Shown in pieces: positions 7,620 through 14,584 of a DNA stretch of 25,719 bases. This DNA comes from Aliitabrizicola sp031425325 (lineage in GTDB: Bacteria > Pseudomonadota > Alphaproteobacteria > Rhodobacterales > Rhodobacteraceae). Under the pieces are notes generated by a model. It made no database searches, was not told the origin of the DNA, and saw nothing but the letters and a program-made list of their open reading frames with translations. Numbering within the stretch: the first letter of the stretch is position 1; each line of letters opens with the position of its first letter. A program made the position numbers and the translations under genes. The stretch lies in NCBI GenBank assembly GCA_031425325.1, contig JANPJD010000253.1, forward strand, positions 1-25,719, in the 5' to 3' direction.

Positions 7620-8309
7620 ATGACCGTCATGACACGATATGCGCTTTACTGGGCCCCAGAGGCAGGGCCTTTCGCCGACCTCGCGGCAGCATGGCTTGGC
7701 TGGGACGCGGCACGGGGTCGCCGCGTCGATCACCCCGAGGTGCCGGGCCTGTCGCGCAGCGTCGCGGACCTGACCGCGACGCCGCGCAAGTACGGCTTCC
7801 ACGGCACGGTGAAGCCGCCCTTCCGCCTCGCTCCCGGCCAGAGCGCCGAGGCGCTGCATGCCGAGGCGGCGGCCTATTGCGGGCAGGCCCATGCGGTGAC
7901 GCTGCCCGGCCTTGCGCTGCACCGGATCGGCGGCTTCGTTGCGCTGACGCCCGAAGGCGATCAGGGGCCACTCGCGGCGCTCGCCGCCGGGGCGGTGGCC
8001 GCGCTCGACGCTTTTCGTGCGCCGCCCGATGACGCCGAGATCGCCCGGCGCGACCCCGACCGCCTGACGCCACGCCAGCGCGCGCATCTGGCGCGCTGGG
8101 GCTATCCCTATGTGATGGAGGACTTCCAGTTCCACCTGACCCTGACGGGCGACCTGCCCGAGGTCGAGGCCGAGGCGGTCGAGGCCGCCCTTGCCCCGGC
8201 CTTCGCGCCCGTCCTGCCGCGCCCATTCCGCGTCGACAGCCTTTGCCTTTTCGGGCAGGGCGAGGACGGGCTGTTCCGCCTGCTGCATCGCTACGCGCTT
8301 TCCGGCTGA
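7620..8309 (+). CDS. DUF1045 phosphonate-operon protein, 2H phosphoesterase-like
   Basis: The product has 229 residues from ATG 7620 (a second ATG at 7629 is possible). I recognise it as the 'putative phosphonate metabolism protein' family found beside C-P lyase genes. Two H-x-T motifs are visible, His61-Gly-Thr63 (YGFHGTVKPPF) and His172-Leu-Thr174 (FQFHLTLTG). These are the signature of the 2H phosphoesterase superfamily, which opens cyclic phosphodiesters such as 2',3'- and 1'',2''-cyclic phosphates. The C-P lyase pathway produces 5-phosphoribosyl 1,2-cyclic phosphate, so ring opening of that intermediate is a plausible job. The last 19 bp overlap the 3' end of phnN on the other strand. 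Cytoplasmic; no signal peptide seen. The family call is good; the reaction is inferred. Confidence 0.85.
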   Translation: MTVMTRYALYWAPEAGPFADLAAAWLGWDAARGRRVDHPEVPGLSRSVADLTATPRKYGFHGTVKPPFRLAPGQSAEALHAEAAAYCGQAHAVTLPGLALHRIGGFVALTPEGDQGPLAALAAGAVAALDAFRAPPDDAEIARRDPDRLTPRQRAHLARWGYPYVMEDFQFHLTLTGDLPEVEAEAVEAALAPAFAPVLPRPFRVDSLCLFGQGEDGLFRLLHRYALSG

Positions 8310-8833
8310 AGGGCGGCGAGGAACGCCGTGACCGCCTCGTCGAGCGCGCCATCGTTTCGGACGACCTGCACGCCCACCCCATAGGGGATCTCGTAGCTCG
8401 CCCGCGCAAGGCGGCGCACGATGTCCTCGCGGGTTTCGCGGCCCCGCGCGGCAAGGCGCTCGGCCAGCACGGGGACCGAGGCCGTCACATGGATCACCGT
8501 CAGGCCCGGAAACGCCTCCCACGCTGCGCCGAGCATCGCGCGCGAGCCGTTGAATATGACGTCGCGGCCTTCGCTCATGGCGCGCTCGACGCTGATCGGA
8601 ATGCCGTAGCGCAGGCCGTGCGCCTCCCAGTCCAGCACGAAGTCACCGGCGGCGCGACGGGCCTCGAACACCTCGGGCGTGACCCCTTCAAAAGGCTCGC
8701 CGCCCTGCGCCTCGGGCCGGGTGATCACGCGGCGCACGACGTGCAGGTCGGGTCGCGCGCGGCGCGCGGCCTCGATCAGCGTGTCCTTGCCCGCGCCCGA
8801 CGGCCCGACCACGGCGAAGATGCGACCGGGCAT
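8291..8833 (-). CDS. phnN: Ribose 1,5-bisphosphate phosphokinase PhnN
   Basis: PhnN phosphorylates ribose 1,5-bisphosphate with ATP to give PRPP, closing the C-P lyase pathway. The 180-residue protein starts with MPGRIFAVVGPSGAGKDT, a P-loop at residues 10-18 with the Lys-Asp-Thr ending typical of PhnN, and has the guanylate-kinase-like fold pattern (RRVITRP, later YGIPI and DVIFNGSR). Its ATG shares one base with the phnL stop (TGATG), and no independent ribosome site is seen, so it is translationally coupled. It is the last gene of the phnG operon and ends 19 bp inside the convergent DUF1045 gene. Confidence 0.94.
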   Translation of the reverse strand: MPGRIFAVVGPSGAGKDTLIEAARRARPDLHVVRRVITRPEAQGGEPFEGVTPEVFEARRAAGDFVLDWEAHGLRYGIPISVERAMSEGRDVIFNGSRAMLGAAWEAFPGLTVIHVTASVPVLAERLAARGRETREDIVRRLARASYEIPYGVGVQVVRNDGALDEAVTAFLAALQPESA

Positions 8834-9525
8834 CAGGCGGCGGCGCGGGGCGTGAAGCCCGTCACGTCCACCAGCCGGTCGCAGACCCGCGCCCGCGCCC
8901 CCTCGTCGTGGAAGATGCCGAGAATCGCGGCCCCCCGCGCTTTCGCCGCCTCGATCAGGCCCAGCACGACCTCACGGTTTGCAGCATCAAGGCTTGCGGT
9001 CGGCTCGTCCAGGAGCAGCGCGGGCGAGGGATGCACGAAGCCTCGCGCGATGTTGACGCGCTGCTGCTCGCCGCCCGAAAAGGTCGTTGGCGACAGCGAC
9101 CACAGCCTCGGCGGGATGTTCAGGCGTTCCAGCAGCGCCTCGGCCCGCGCCCGCGCCTCGTCTGCCGCTACGCCGAGTGCCAGCAGCGGCTCGGCCACGA
9201 CATCGACCGTCGGCACGCGCGGCACGACGCGCAGGAACTGGCTGACATAGCCCAGCGTACCGCGCCGCAGTGCCACGATCTCGCGCGGGGCGGCGCGCGC
9301 AACGTCAAGCGTGCCGACCCGGATCGTCCCCTCGTTCGCAAGGTAGTTGCCCCAGATCATCCGCATCAGCGTCGATTTGCCCGACCCCGACGCGCCCACA
9401 AGCCCCACGCACTCCCCCGGCTGGACCGCCAGCGCTGCCCCCCGCATGACCGGGATCACGGCTCCGCCCTGGTTGTGCAGCGTGAAGCTCTTGCCCAGAC
9501 CCTCGACCTCGATCATCGCGTTCAT
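8833..9525 (-). CDS. phnL: C-P lyase accessory ABC-type ATPase PhnL
   Basis: PhnL is an ABC-type ATPase that works with PhnG, PhnH and PhnI in attaching the phosphonate to ribose and is not a transporter component. The 230-residue product has a Walker A (GASGSGKST), the Q-loop region GYVSQFLRVVPRV, an ABC signature FSGGEQQRV and Walker B LLLDEPTASLD. I chose ATG 9525 because it overlaps the corA stop as ATGA and has GGAAG upstream; an ATG at 9540 would add five residues. The order corA-phnL-phnN with overlaps of 4 and 1 bp implies one mRNA. Confidence 0.93.
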   Translation of the reverse strand: MNAMIEVEGLGKSFTLHNQGGAVIPVMRGAALAVQPGECVGLVGASGSGKSTLMRMIWGNYLANEGTIRVGTLDVARAAPREIVALRRGTLGYVSQFLRVVPRVPTVDVVAEPLLALGVAADEARARAEALLERLNIPPRLWSLSPTTFSGGEQQRVNIARGFVHPSPALLLDEPTASLDAANREVVLGLIEAAKARGAAILGIFHDEGARARVCDRLVDVTGFTPRAAA

Positions 9526-10481
9526 AGCCAGCGCTTCCATTTAAAAAAGAGATAGGTGCCGATCCCGGAGGCAATCATCATGCCGATCGCCATCGGATAG
9601 CCCAGCACCCAGTCGAGTTCGGGCATCACCTCGAAGTTCATGCCGTAGACGCTCGCGATCAGGGTGGGCGGCAGGAACAGGACGGCCACGACCGACACGA
9701 TCCGCACGGTGATGTTCTGCTCGAGGTTGATCATCCCCAACGTCGCGTCGCTGGCCAGCGCCACGCGCGAGGCGATGAAGTCGGCATGGACCTCGAGCGC
9801 TTGGATGTCGCGCATCAGCGCCTTGACGACGGGCCGCAACCCGGCGTCGCCGCCCCGCTCCGCCTGCCCCTGCGAAAAGAACCCGAGGGCGCGTTCCAGC
9901 GTCAGAAGCGACAGGCGCACGCGGCCCACGAGGTCTCCCTCACGCCCGACTTCGCGCAGCGCGACCTGCAGACGCGCGGCCCGCGGCCCCGGCGGCGGAT
10001 GGTAGACCGTTTTCGTGACCACATCGAGCGCCTTGCCCGTCCCCTCCAGCAGATCGGCAAGACGTCCAACGATCTCTTCCACAAGACCAAGAAAGACCCG
10101 GTCGGGCGACGTGCAGCCCGGCCCCACCTTGTCTGCGCGTGTCGGATAGGTCTCGAACGGGCGCGGTGCGTGATGTCGGACGGTGACCACCCGTTCGCGC
10201 GTCAGAATGAAAGTCGCCGGCCCGGACAGCGGTTCTTTCGTTTCGGACAGGCCCGGCAGGACGACCGTCATGTAGTCAGTCCCGTTTTCGCGGTAGAGCC
10301 GGTTCGAAATCTCGATCTCTTCCATGTCTTCGAGAGTCGGCACCTCGATGCCAAGGCGGGCCACTGCCTCGGTCTGGGCGGGCATCGGCCGGTAAAGGTC
10401 GATCCAGATCGCACCGGTAAGGTCCGCCTCGGGCGCAAGCTGCTCGAGGTGGCCGGCGGACTGACGATAGGCGAAGAGCAT
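9522..10481 (-). CDS. corA: CorA-family divalent cation transporter within the phn operon
   Basis: CorA forms a pentameric inner-membrane channel for Mg2+ and, in some members, Co2+, Ni2+ or Zn2+. The 319-residue product has a large soluble N-terminal part and two C-terminal transmembrane helices, the first ending in the signature YGMNF and the second running into a basic tail (FKWKRWL). The loop after GMN contains MPELDW, close to the MPEL seen in typical CorA. The ATG at 10481 follows the phnK stop by 4 nt, and its stop overlaps the phnL start (ATGA). corA is not part of the classical phn operon, so the placement suggests metal supply for the metal-dependent phn enzymes; that is inference. 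The ion specificity cannot be read from sequence. Confidence 0.9.
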   Translation of the reverse strand: MLFAYRQSAGHLEQLAPEADLTGAIWIDLYRPMPAQTEAVARLGIEVPTLEDMEEIEISNRLYRENGTDYMTVVLPGLSETKEPLSGPATFILTRERVVTVRHHAPRPFETYPTRADKVGPGCTSPDRVFLGLVEEIVGRLADLLEGTGKALDVVTKTVYHPPPGPRAARLQVALREVGREGDLVGRVRLSLLTLERALGFFSQGQAERGGDAGLRPVVKALMRDIQALEVHADFIASRVALASDATLGMINLEQNITVRIVSVVAVLFLPPTLIASVYGMNFEVMPELDWVLGYPMAIGMMIASGIGTYLFFKWKRWL

Positions 10482-10485
10482 GGGA

Positions 10486-11286
10486 TCAGACCTGCAAGAC
10501 CGAGGAGACGAGCAACTGCGTATAGCCATGCTGCGGATCGTCCAAGACCTGATCCGTCAATCCCTGCTCGACCACGCGCCCACCCTTCATCACCATCAGC
10601 CGGTCGGCGAGCAGCCGCACCACGGCCAAGTCGTGGGTCACGATGACCGCCGAAAGCCCCATCTCGCGCACCAGGCCGCGCAGAAGATCCAGAAGCCGGG
10701 CCTGCACGCTGACATCGAGGCCGCCCGTCGGCTCGTCCATGAATACCAAGCGGGGACCCGTCACCAGATTGCGCGCGATCTGCAAGCGCTGCTGCATCCC
10801 GCCGGAAAAGGCAGCCGGGCGGTCGTCGATCCGGTCGGCGGCGATCTCGACCCGGCCGAGCCAGTCCAGCGCCGTCTCGCGGATGCGCCCATAGTGCCGC
10901 CCGCCCACCGCCATCAACCGCTCGCCCACATTGCCGCCCGCGCTGATCCCTATTCGCAGCCCGTCGCGCGGGTTCTGGTGGACGAAAGCCCAGTCGGTGC
11001 GTGCCAGCATCCGCCGCTCGGGTTCGGCCATCGTGACCGTATCGCGCCCGTCATAGATGACAGAGCCCTCGTCGGGCGCCATGTGCCCGGCAAGGCAGGA
11101 CAAGAGGGTCGACTTGCCCGAGCCGCTTTCCCCCACGATGCCCATCACCTCTCCGGGCCAGAGGTCGAAGGACACGCCCTCGCAGCCGATCCTTGCGCCA
11201 TAGCGCTTGGTCAGCCCCTCGACCTTCAGAAGCGCGCCCTGCGGCTTCTTTTCGGCACAAATACCCAAATCTTCCGATCCCCTCAT
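10486..11286 (-). CDS. phnK: C-P lyase ABC-type ATPase PhnK, with repeat-derived N-terminus
   Basis: PhnK is an ABC-family ATPase that docks on the PhnJ face of the C-P lyase core complex and is needed for activity. The 266-residue product has Walker A GESGSGKST, signature FSGGMQQRL, Walker B LVFMDEPTGGLD and the PhnK-typical SFDLWPGEVMGIVG. ATG 11286 overlaps the phnJ stop (ATGA) and has a perfect GGAGG six nt upstream inside phnJ, so this start is well supported. Residues 1-18, before the usual ALLKVEGLTKRYG start, are odd: they are encoded by a copy of the dispersed repeat at 11243-11266 and make a ~15-residue extension compared with E. coli PhnK. Confidence 0.93.
   Translation of the reverse strand: MRGSEDLGICAEKKPQGALLKVEGLTKRYGARIGCEGVSFDLWPGEVMGIVGESGSGKSTLLSCLAGHMAPDEGSVIYDGRDTVTMAEPERRMLARTDWAFVHQNPRDGLRIGISAGGNVGERLMAVGGRHYGRIRETALDWLGRVEIAADRIDDRPAAFSGGMQQRLQIARNLVTGPRLVFMDEPTGGLDVSVQARLLDLLRGLVREMGLSAVIVTHDLAVVRLLADRLMVMKGGRVVEQGLTDQVLDDPQHGYTQLLVSSVLQV
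11243..11266 (-). repeat. Dispersed repeat, copy B, inside the phnK coding start
   Basis: This 24-nt block is the same element as 1081-1104 (22 of 24 identical). Here it is read through as codons 7-15 of phnK, giving residues GICAEKKP. Elsewhere in the window the element is intergenic, so this copy seems to have been absorbed into a coding sequence when it lay between phnJ and phnK. Confidence 0.65.
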
Positions 11287-12161
11287 GCGCGACCTCCGGC
11301 AGGCACGCCCAACCGTCCCGCATGGCCCGCCGCCCGGCGCGTCTCGCAGAAATCTGTGTCGGAACAAACGAACATCCGCCCGCCCGCGTCGTCGACTATC
11401 ACCTCGTCGAGATAGCTCACCCCCGAGCCGCAGAGGTCGCAGGCATGGTCGGCCTTCGTGGCGGCGAAGGGATGGTCCTCGAAATCCAGCGGTTCGACCT
11501 TGGTATAGGGTGGCAGCGCATAGATGCGCTGCTCGCGGCCAGCACCGAAAAGCTGGATCGCGGGGCAGTCGGACAGCTTGGGGTTATCGAACTTGGGGAT
11601 CGGCGAGGGGTCCATCACATAGCGCCCCTCGACGAGCACCGGATAGGCATAGGAGGTCGCGATCTGCCCGTGCCGGGCGATGTCCTCGTAGAGCTTCACA
11701 TGCATCAGCCCGTACTCCTCAAGCGCATGCATCCGCCGCGTCTCGGGCTCGCGCGGCTCGAGAAAGCGCAAGGGTTCGGGGATCGGCACCTGATAGACGA
11801 GGATCTGCCCCTCGGTCAGCGGCGTCTCGGGGATGCGGTGGCGCGTCTGGATCAGCGTGGCATCGACCGTGGCACCCGTCACGGCCACCCCCGCCGTGCG
11901 CTGGAAGAAGCGGCGGATCGAGACGGCGTTCGTCGTGTCGTCCGCGCCCTGGTCGATGACCTTCAGCACATCGTCCGGCGTCAGGCAGGCAGCCGTCACC
12001 TGAACGCCCCCCGTGCCCCAGCCATAGGGCATGGGCATCTCGCGGCTGGCGAAAGGCACCTGATAGCCGGGCACCGCAATGCCTTTCAGGATCGCGCGCC
12101 GGATCATCCGCTTCGTCTGCTCATCAAGGTAGGCGAAGGTGTAATTCCCCGTTTCCGTCAT
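11283..12161 (-). CDS. phnJ: Alpha-D-ribose 1-methylphosphonate 5-phosphate C-P lyase PhnJ
   Basis: PhnJ is the radical-SAM-type enzyme that breaks the carbon-phosphorus bond, releasing the alkane and a ribose 1,2-cyclic phosphate 5-phosphate. The 292-residue protein starts MTETGNYTFAYLDEQTKRM at ATG 12161, with GCGGAAG upstream. The iron-sulfur and radical cysteines are all present at Cys241, Cys244, Cys266 and Cys272 (CDLC, then FVCSDTDFC), the same numbering and spacing as in E. coli PhnJ; Cys272 is the thiyl-radical residue in the E. coli scheme. A glycine-rich YGWGTGGVQVT segment lies upstream. It is separated from phnI by 209 bp, the only large gap in the operon, and overlaps phnK by ATGA. 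Confidence 0.97.
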   Translation of the reverse strand: MTETGNYTFAYLDEQTKRMIRRAILKGIAVPGYQVPFASREMPMPYGWGTGGVQVTAACLTPDDVLKVIDQGADDTTNAVSIRRFFQRTAGVAVTGATVDATLIQTRHRIPETPLTEGQILVYQVPIPEPLRFLEPREPETRRMHALEEYGLMHVKLYEDIARHGQIATSYAYPVLVEGRYVMDPSPIPKFDNPKLSDCPAIQLFGAGREQRIYALPPYTKVEPLDFEDHPFAATKADHACDLCGSGVSYLDEVIVDDAGGRMFVCSDTDFCETRRAAGHAGRLGVPAGGRA

Positions 12162-12218
12162 GCTTCCGCCCCGATTGGATGCGATTCCACCCTCGACACG
12201 CCAGTTGGAGCCGCTTCT

Positions 12219-12362
12219 ATGTCCTACCTCGCCCAGATCTCGTTCGACGATGTGCTGTGCAGCGTCCTCGCCTGCATCGCGATCCGCCAGGCGATGATCG
12301 TGGCCCTGCCCGACCGCGTCGCCGGGCCCGGTGGCTGGCTGATCGACACCGCCGAGGAATAA
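12219..12362 (+). CDS. Small antisense gene between phnI and phnJ, unknown function
   Basis: A 47-residue frame (starting MSYLAQISFDDVLCSV, ending IDTAEE) runs opposite to the phn operon, filling most of the gap between phnJ (12161) and phnI (12371). ATG 12219 has GGAG 8 nt upstream. By hand count of the 46 codons after the start, G or C is at position 1 in 31, position 2 in 21 and position 3 in 43. That is the graded pattern of real genes in high-GC bacteria, and no gene on the other strand explains it here. The protein has a hydrophobic/amphipathic middle (VLCSVLACIAIRQAMIVAL) and an acidic tail. I do not recognise the family. It may be a free small protein or a remnant of an insertion. Confidence 0.55.
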   Translation: MSYLAQISFDDVLCSVLACIAIRQAMIVALPDRVAGPGGWLIDTAEE

Positions 12363-12370
12363 GGCGCCGC

Positions 12371-13459
12371 TCATTCCGCAGCCTCCTGCACAGACGTCTG
12401 CGCCTCAGCGCGAAGCCTGCGGACAAGCTCCAGTTCCGCCTGGAAATCGACGTAGTGCGGCAGCTTGATATGTTCGAGGAACCCGGTTGCCTGGATGTTG
12501 TCGCAATGCGACAGCACGAACTCCTCATCCTGTGCGGGCGCGCCGGTGAAGTCCTCGGCCAACTCGCGCCAGCGCAAACTGCGATCAACGAGGGCCATCG
12601 AGATCGCCTTGCGCTCGGTCTGGCCGAAGACGAGGCCGTAGCCCCGCGTGAACTGGGCGGGCTCGGTCCGTGATCCCGTGAACTGGTTCACCGTCTCGCA
12701 TTCGGTCAGCTCGACCTCGCCGATCTCGACCGCGAAGCCAAGCTCGGGAATTTCCATCTCGACGGCGACCGCGCCGATCCGCAACTCGCCCACGAAGGCA
12801 TGGGTGCGCCCGTAGCCGCGCTGCGTCGAATAGGCGAGCGACAGAAGGAAGCCCTCGTCGCCCCGCGCCAGCGCCTGAAGCCGCAGCGGACGGTCGGCGG
12901 GCAGCTCGAGCGGCTCTCGCGTCAGGTCGCGGGGCGTGGCGTCCGAGCCGGGTTCCGCCTGTATCAGTCCGTCGCGGTCCAGGAACTGGGTAATGTGGGG
13001 GGTCTGTGGTTGTCCAGCAGCCGGACCGGAAAACGACGCAGCCTCAGCGCCTTCCGCCATCAACTTGAAGTCCAGAAGACGGTGCGTGTAGTCGAAGGTC
13101 GGCCCCAGCACCTGCCCGCCCGGCGCGTCCTTGAACGTGGCCGAGATGCGCCGGTCGCAAGCCATCCGGCCCGTGTCGACAGGGCGAGAGGCCCCGAGGC
13201 GCGGCAGCGTCGTGCGGTAAGCGCGGATCAGGAAGATCGCCTCGATCAGGTCGCCGCGCGACTGCTTTATCGCGAGCGCAGCGAGGTCGGGGTCGTAAAG
13301 CGAACCCTCGGCCATCACCCGGTCGACGGCGAGCGCAAGCTGCTCGCGGATCTGCGGCACGGTAAGTTCGGCAACGCCGGGGTCGCCGCGCCGCTCTTCG
13401 GCAAGCCACGCATGGGCATTCTCGATGGCCCGCTCGCCGCCCTTCACCGCAACATACAT
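12371..13459 (-). CDS. phnI: C-P lyase core subunit PhnI
   Basis: PhnI is the nucleosidase subunit of the C-P lyase core; with PhnG, PhnH and PhnL it replaces the adenine of ATP with the phosphonate. The 362-residue product begins MYVAVKGGERAIENAHAWL, the standard PhnI N-terminus, and contains YTQRGYGRTHAFVGELRIG and RGYGLVFGQTERKAISMALVD, both strongly conserved in the family. Its length matches E. coli PhnI (354). The ATG shares a base with the phnH stop (TGATG). Unlike in E. coli, phnJ does not follow at once but after 209 bp. Confidence 0.96.
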   Translation of the reverse strand: MYVAVKGGERAIENAHAWLAEERRGDPGVAELTVPQIREQLALAVDRVMAEGSLYDPDLAALAIKQSRGDLIEAIFLIRAYRTTLPRLGASRPVDTGRMACDRRISATFKDAPGGQVLGPTFDYTHRLLDFKLMAEGAEAASFSGPAAGQPQTPHITQFLDRDGLIQAEPGSDATPRDLTREPLELPADRPLRLQALARGDEGFLLSLAYSTQRGYGRTHAFVGELRIGAVAVEMEIPELGFAVEIGEVELTECETVNQFTGSRTEPAQFTRGYGLVFGQTERKAISMALVDRSLRWRELAEDFTGAPAQDEEFVLSHCDNIQATGFLEHIKLPHYVDFQAELELVRRLRAEAQTSVQEAAE

Positions 13460-14040
13460 CAGAGCGCCTCCACGCGGGTGGACCGGGGCAGGCCGGTGAT
13501 GAGGTCCCCTCCGGTCAGGTAGCAGTCAAATCCCAGCGGAAAGCACGCGCGGTTCGCCTGGAACGCCGCGATCTCGGGAAGGGTGGCAAGCGCCTCGTGC
13601 TGGATGCCCGGCCCGGTCAGGCGGGCGTTCGGCGGGGCCTCTGCGTCCATCTCGACGATTAGCGTCGCGGCCCGGTCAGGGTAATCGGGCGTGCCGATGG
13701 CAAAGCGCGACACGGGGGCCAGCGCCTGCCAGGACCCGAGCGCAAAGACCGCCTCGGCGGCCTCCACAAGGGGCGCGCCGCAGTGGAACGTGATCCAGTC
13801 GCGCAGCGCAGGCGTGTCGTGCGACGGGGCGAGGAACAGCGGCGTCGTGCCGTCGGCGAGCGTCAGGAGCAGCGTTCCCCCTGCCACTGACAGCGGCGCG
13901 GGCGGCACGGCCCCCGCAAGGCGCTGCGGCTGGCCCGGACGGGCGAGCGCGTTCAGCGCGGCCCGGAAGGCATGCGCCGACTGGACGGGCGCATCCACGA
14001 AGCCACCCGACAGCACGTCGATCCCGGCATCCATGCTCAT
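13459..14040 (-). CDS. phnH: C-P lyase core subunit PhnH
   Basis: PhnH is a structural subunit of the PhnGHIJ core complex, thought to arise from a PLP-transferase-like fold without PLP. The 193-residue product (E. coli: 194) opens with MSMDAGIDVLSGGFVDAPV and has the family segments AFRAALNALARPGQP, LLTLADGTTPLFLA and the C-terminal FPLGFDCYLTGGDLITGLPR. ATG 14040 overlaps the phnG stop (ATGA); the stop overlaps the phnI start by one base. Translational coupling with both neighbours is expected. Confidence 0.95.
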   Translation of the reverse strand: MSMDAGIDVLSGGFVDAPVQSAHAFRAALNALARPGQPQRLAGAVPPAPLSVAGGTLLLTLADGTTPLFLAPSHDTPALRDWITFHCGAPLVEAAEAVFALGSWQALAPVSRFAIGTPDYPDRAATLIVEMDAEAPPNARLTGPGIQHEALATLPEIAAFQANRACFPLGFDCYLTGGDLITGLPRSTRVEAL

Positions 14041-14483
14041 TGGTCCTCTCCGCGCACGAGGGTGAAGAACTCGACCTTGGTCGAAGCCGCCCGCGCGGCC
14101 CGCGCCTGCCGCCGTGCGACCTCCTCGGCCCCGAGGGGGGCCAGCACGCGGGCTCGCACCTCGGCCGCCCCCGGCCCTTGCAGGCAGGCGTCGAGGGCCG
14201 CTGCGCGCAGCGCATGGGCCTTGTCGCGCCCCTGCACATGCGCGTGACCGACGGTGCCGTCACCCAGCCGGACGACACAGCGCGTCACGGTCATCTCGCC
14301 CAGATTGAACGGGGCACCCGTAGCCCCCGAGCGCCCGCGTACCATGACCGCGCCGACCTCGGGCGCGCGCAAAACCTGATGCTCGGGCAGTTCGGGCATC
14401 AGGGCGGCCAGCCGCGCAGCAGGGGCCCGCGCCAAAAGCCCCATCCACGCCTGCCGCGTCGCATTGTCCGCTTCGGCTATCAT
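14037..14483 (-). CDS. phnG: C-P lyase core subunit PhnG
   Basis: PhnG is the small core subunit that wraps PhnI in the C-P lyase complex. The 148-residue product has RQAWMGLLARAPAARLAAL near the start, GEMTVTRCVVRLGDGTVGHAHVQGRD in the middle and a basic tail ending in STKVEFFTLVRGEDQ, all family-typical. I use ATG 14483; a GTG directly before it at 14486 is an alternative. It is the first gene of the minus-strand operon and is divergent from phnF across a 101-bp promoter region with likely PhnF operator elements. Confidence 0.94.
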   Translation of the reverse strand: MIAEADNATRQAWMGLLARAPAARLAALMPELPEHQVLRAPEVGAVMVRGRSGATGAPFNLGEMTVTRCVVRLGDGTVGHAHVQGRDKAHALRAAALDACLQGPGAAEVRARVLAPLGAEEVARRQARAARAASTKVEFFTLVRGEDQ

Positions 14484-14501
14484 CACTGTCGGCCTTGCTA
14501 T

Positions 14502-14526
14502 CTATACAACTAGACAAATCCTAGAC
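14502..14526. promoter_or_regulatory. Candidate PhnF operator: three CTA(T/G)AC elements
   Basis: An AT-rich pocket in the phnG/phnF divergent region holds CTATAC (14502-14507), CTAGAC (14510-14515) and CTAGAC (14521-14526) in the same orientation. Start-to-start spacings are 8 and 11 bp. The first two are part of a tandem octamer, CTATACAA then CTAGACAA. Regulators of the GntR/HutC type commonly bind GT-N-TA-N-AC-like sites, and phnF is adjacent, so this is the obvious place for PhnF to control both directions. No convincing Pho box was found here. Confidence 0.5.
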
Positions 14527-14573
14527 CGTCGTGGCACACTCTGCAAGCCACCGCCGGATGAAGTTTGCATGAC

Positions 14574-14579
14574 AGGAGG
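14574..14579 (+). promoter_or_regulatory. AGGAGG ribosome binding site of phnF
   Basis: A perfect AGGAGG ends five nt before the CTG at 14585. It sits just after an in-frame TGA (14570-14572), which rules out any start further upstream in the phnF frame. It is the main reason for placing the phnF start at CTG. Confidence 0.75.
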
Positions 14580-14584
14580 CAGCC

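Noticed and set aside
7616..7634. Possible Pho box (TGTCATGACGGTCAT on the minus strand) upstream of phnM
   Set aside because: The two half-sites are 9 bp apart instead of the 11-bp repeat of Pho boxes, and the sequence overlaps the DUF1045 start codons.
11193..12218. Upstream extension of the small antisense gene through phnJ
   Set aside because: Only the part inside the phnI-phnJ gap can be judged; upstream it is the shadow of phnJ. The ATG at 12219 with GGAG is a sufficient start.
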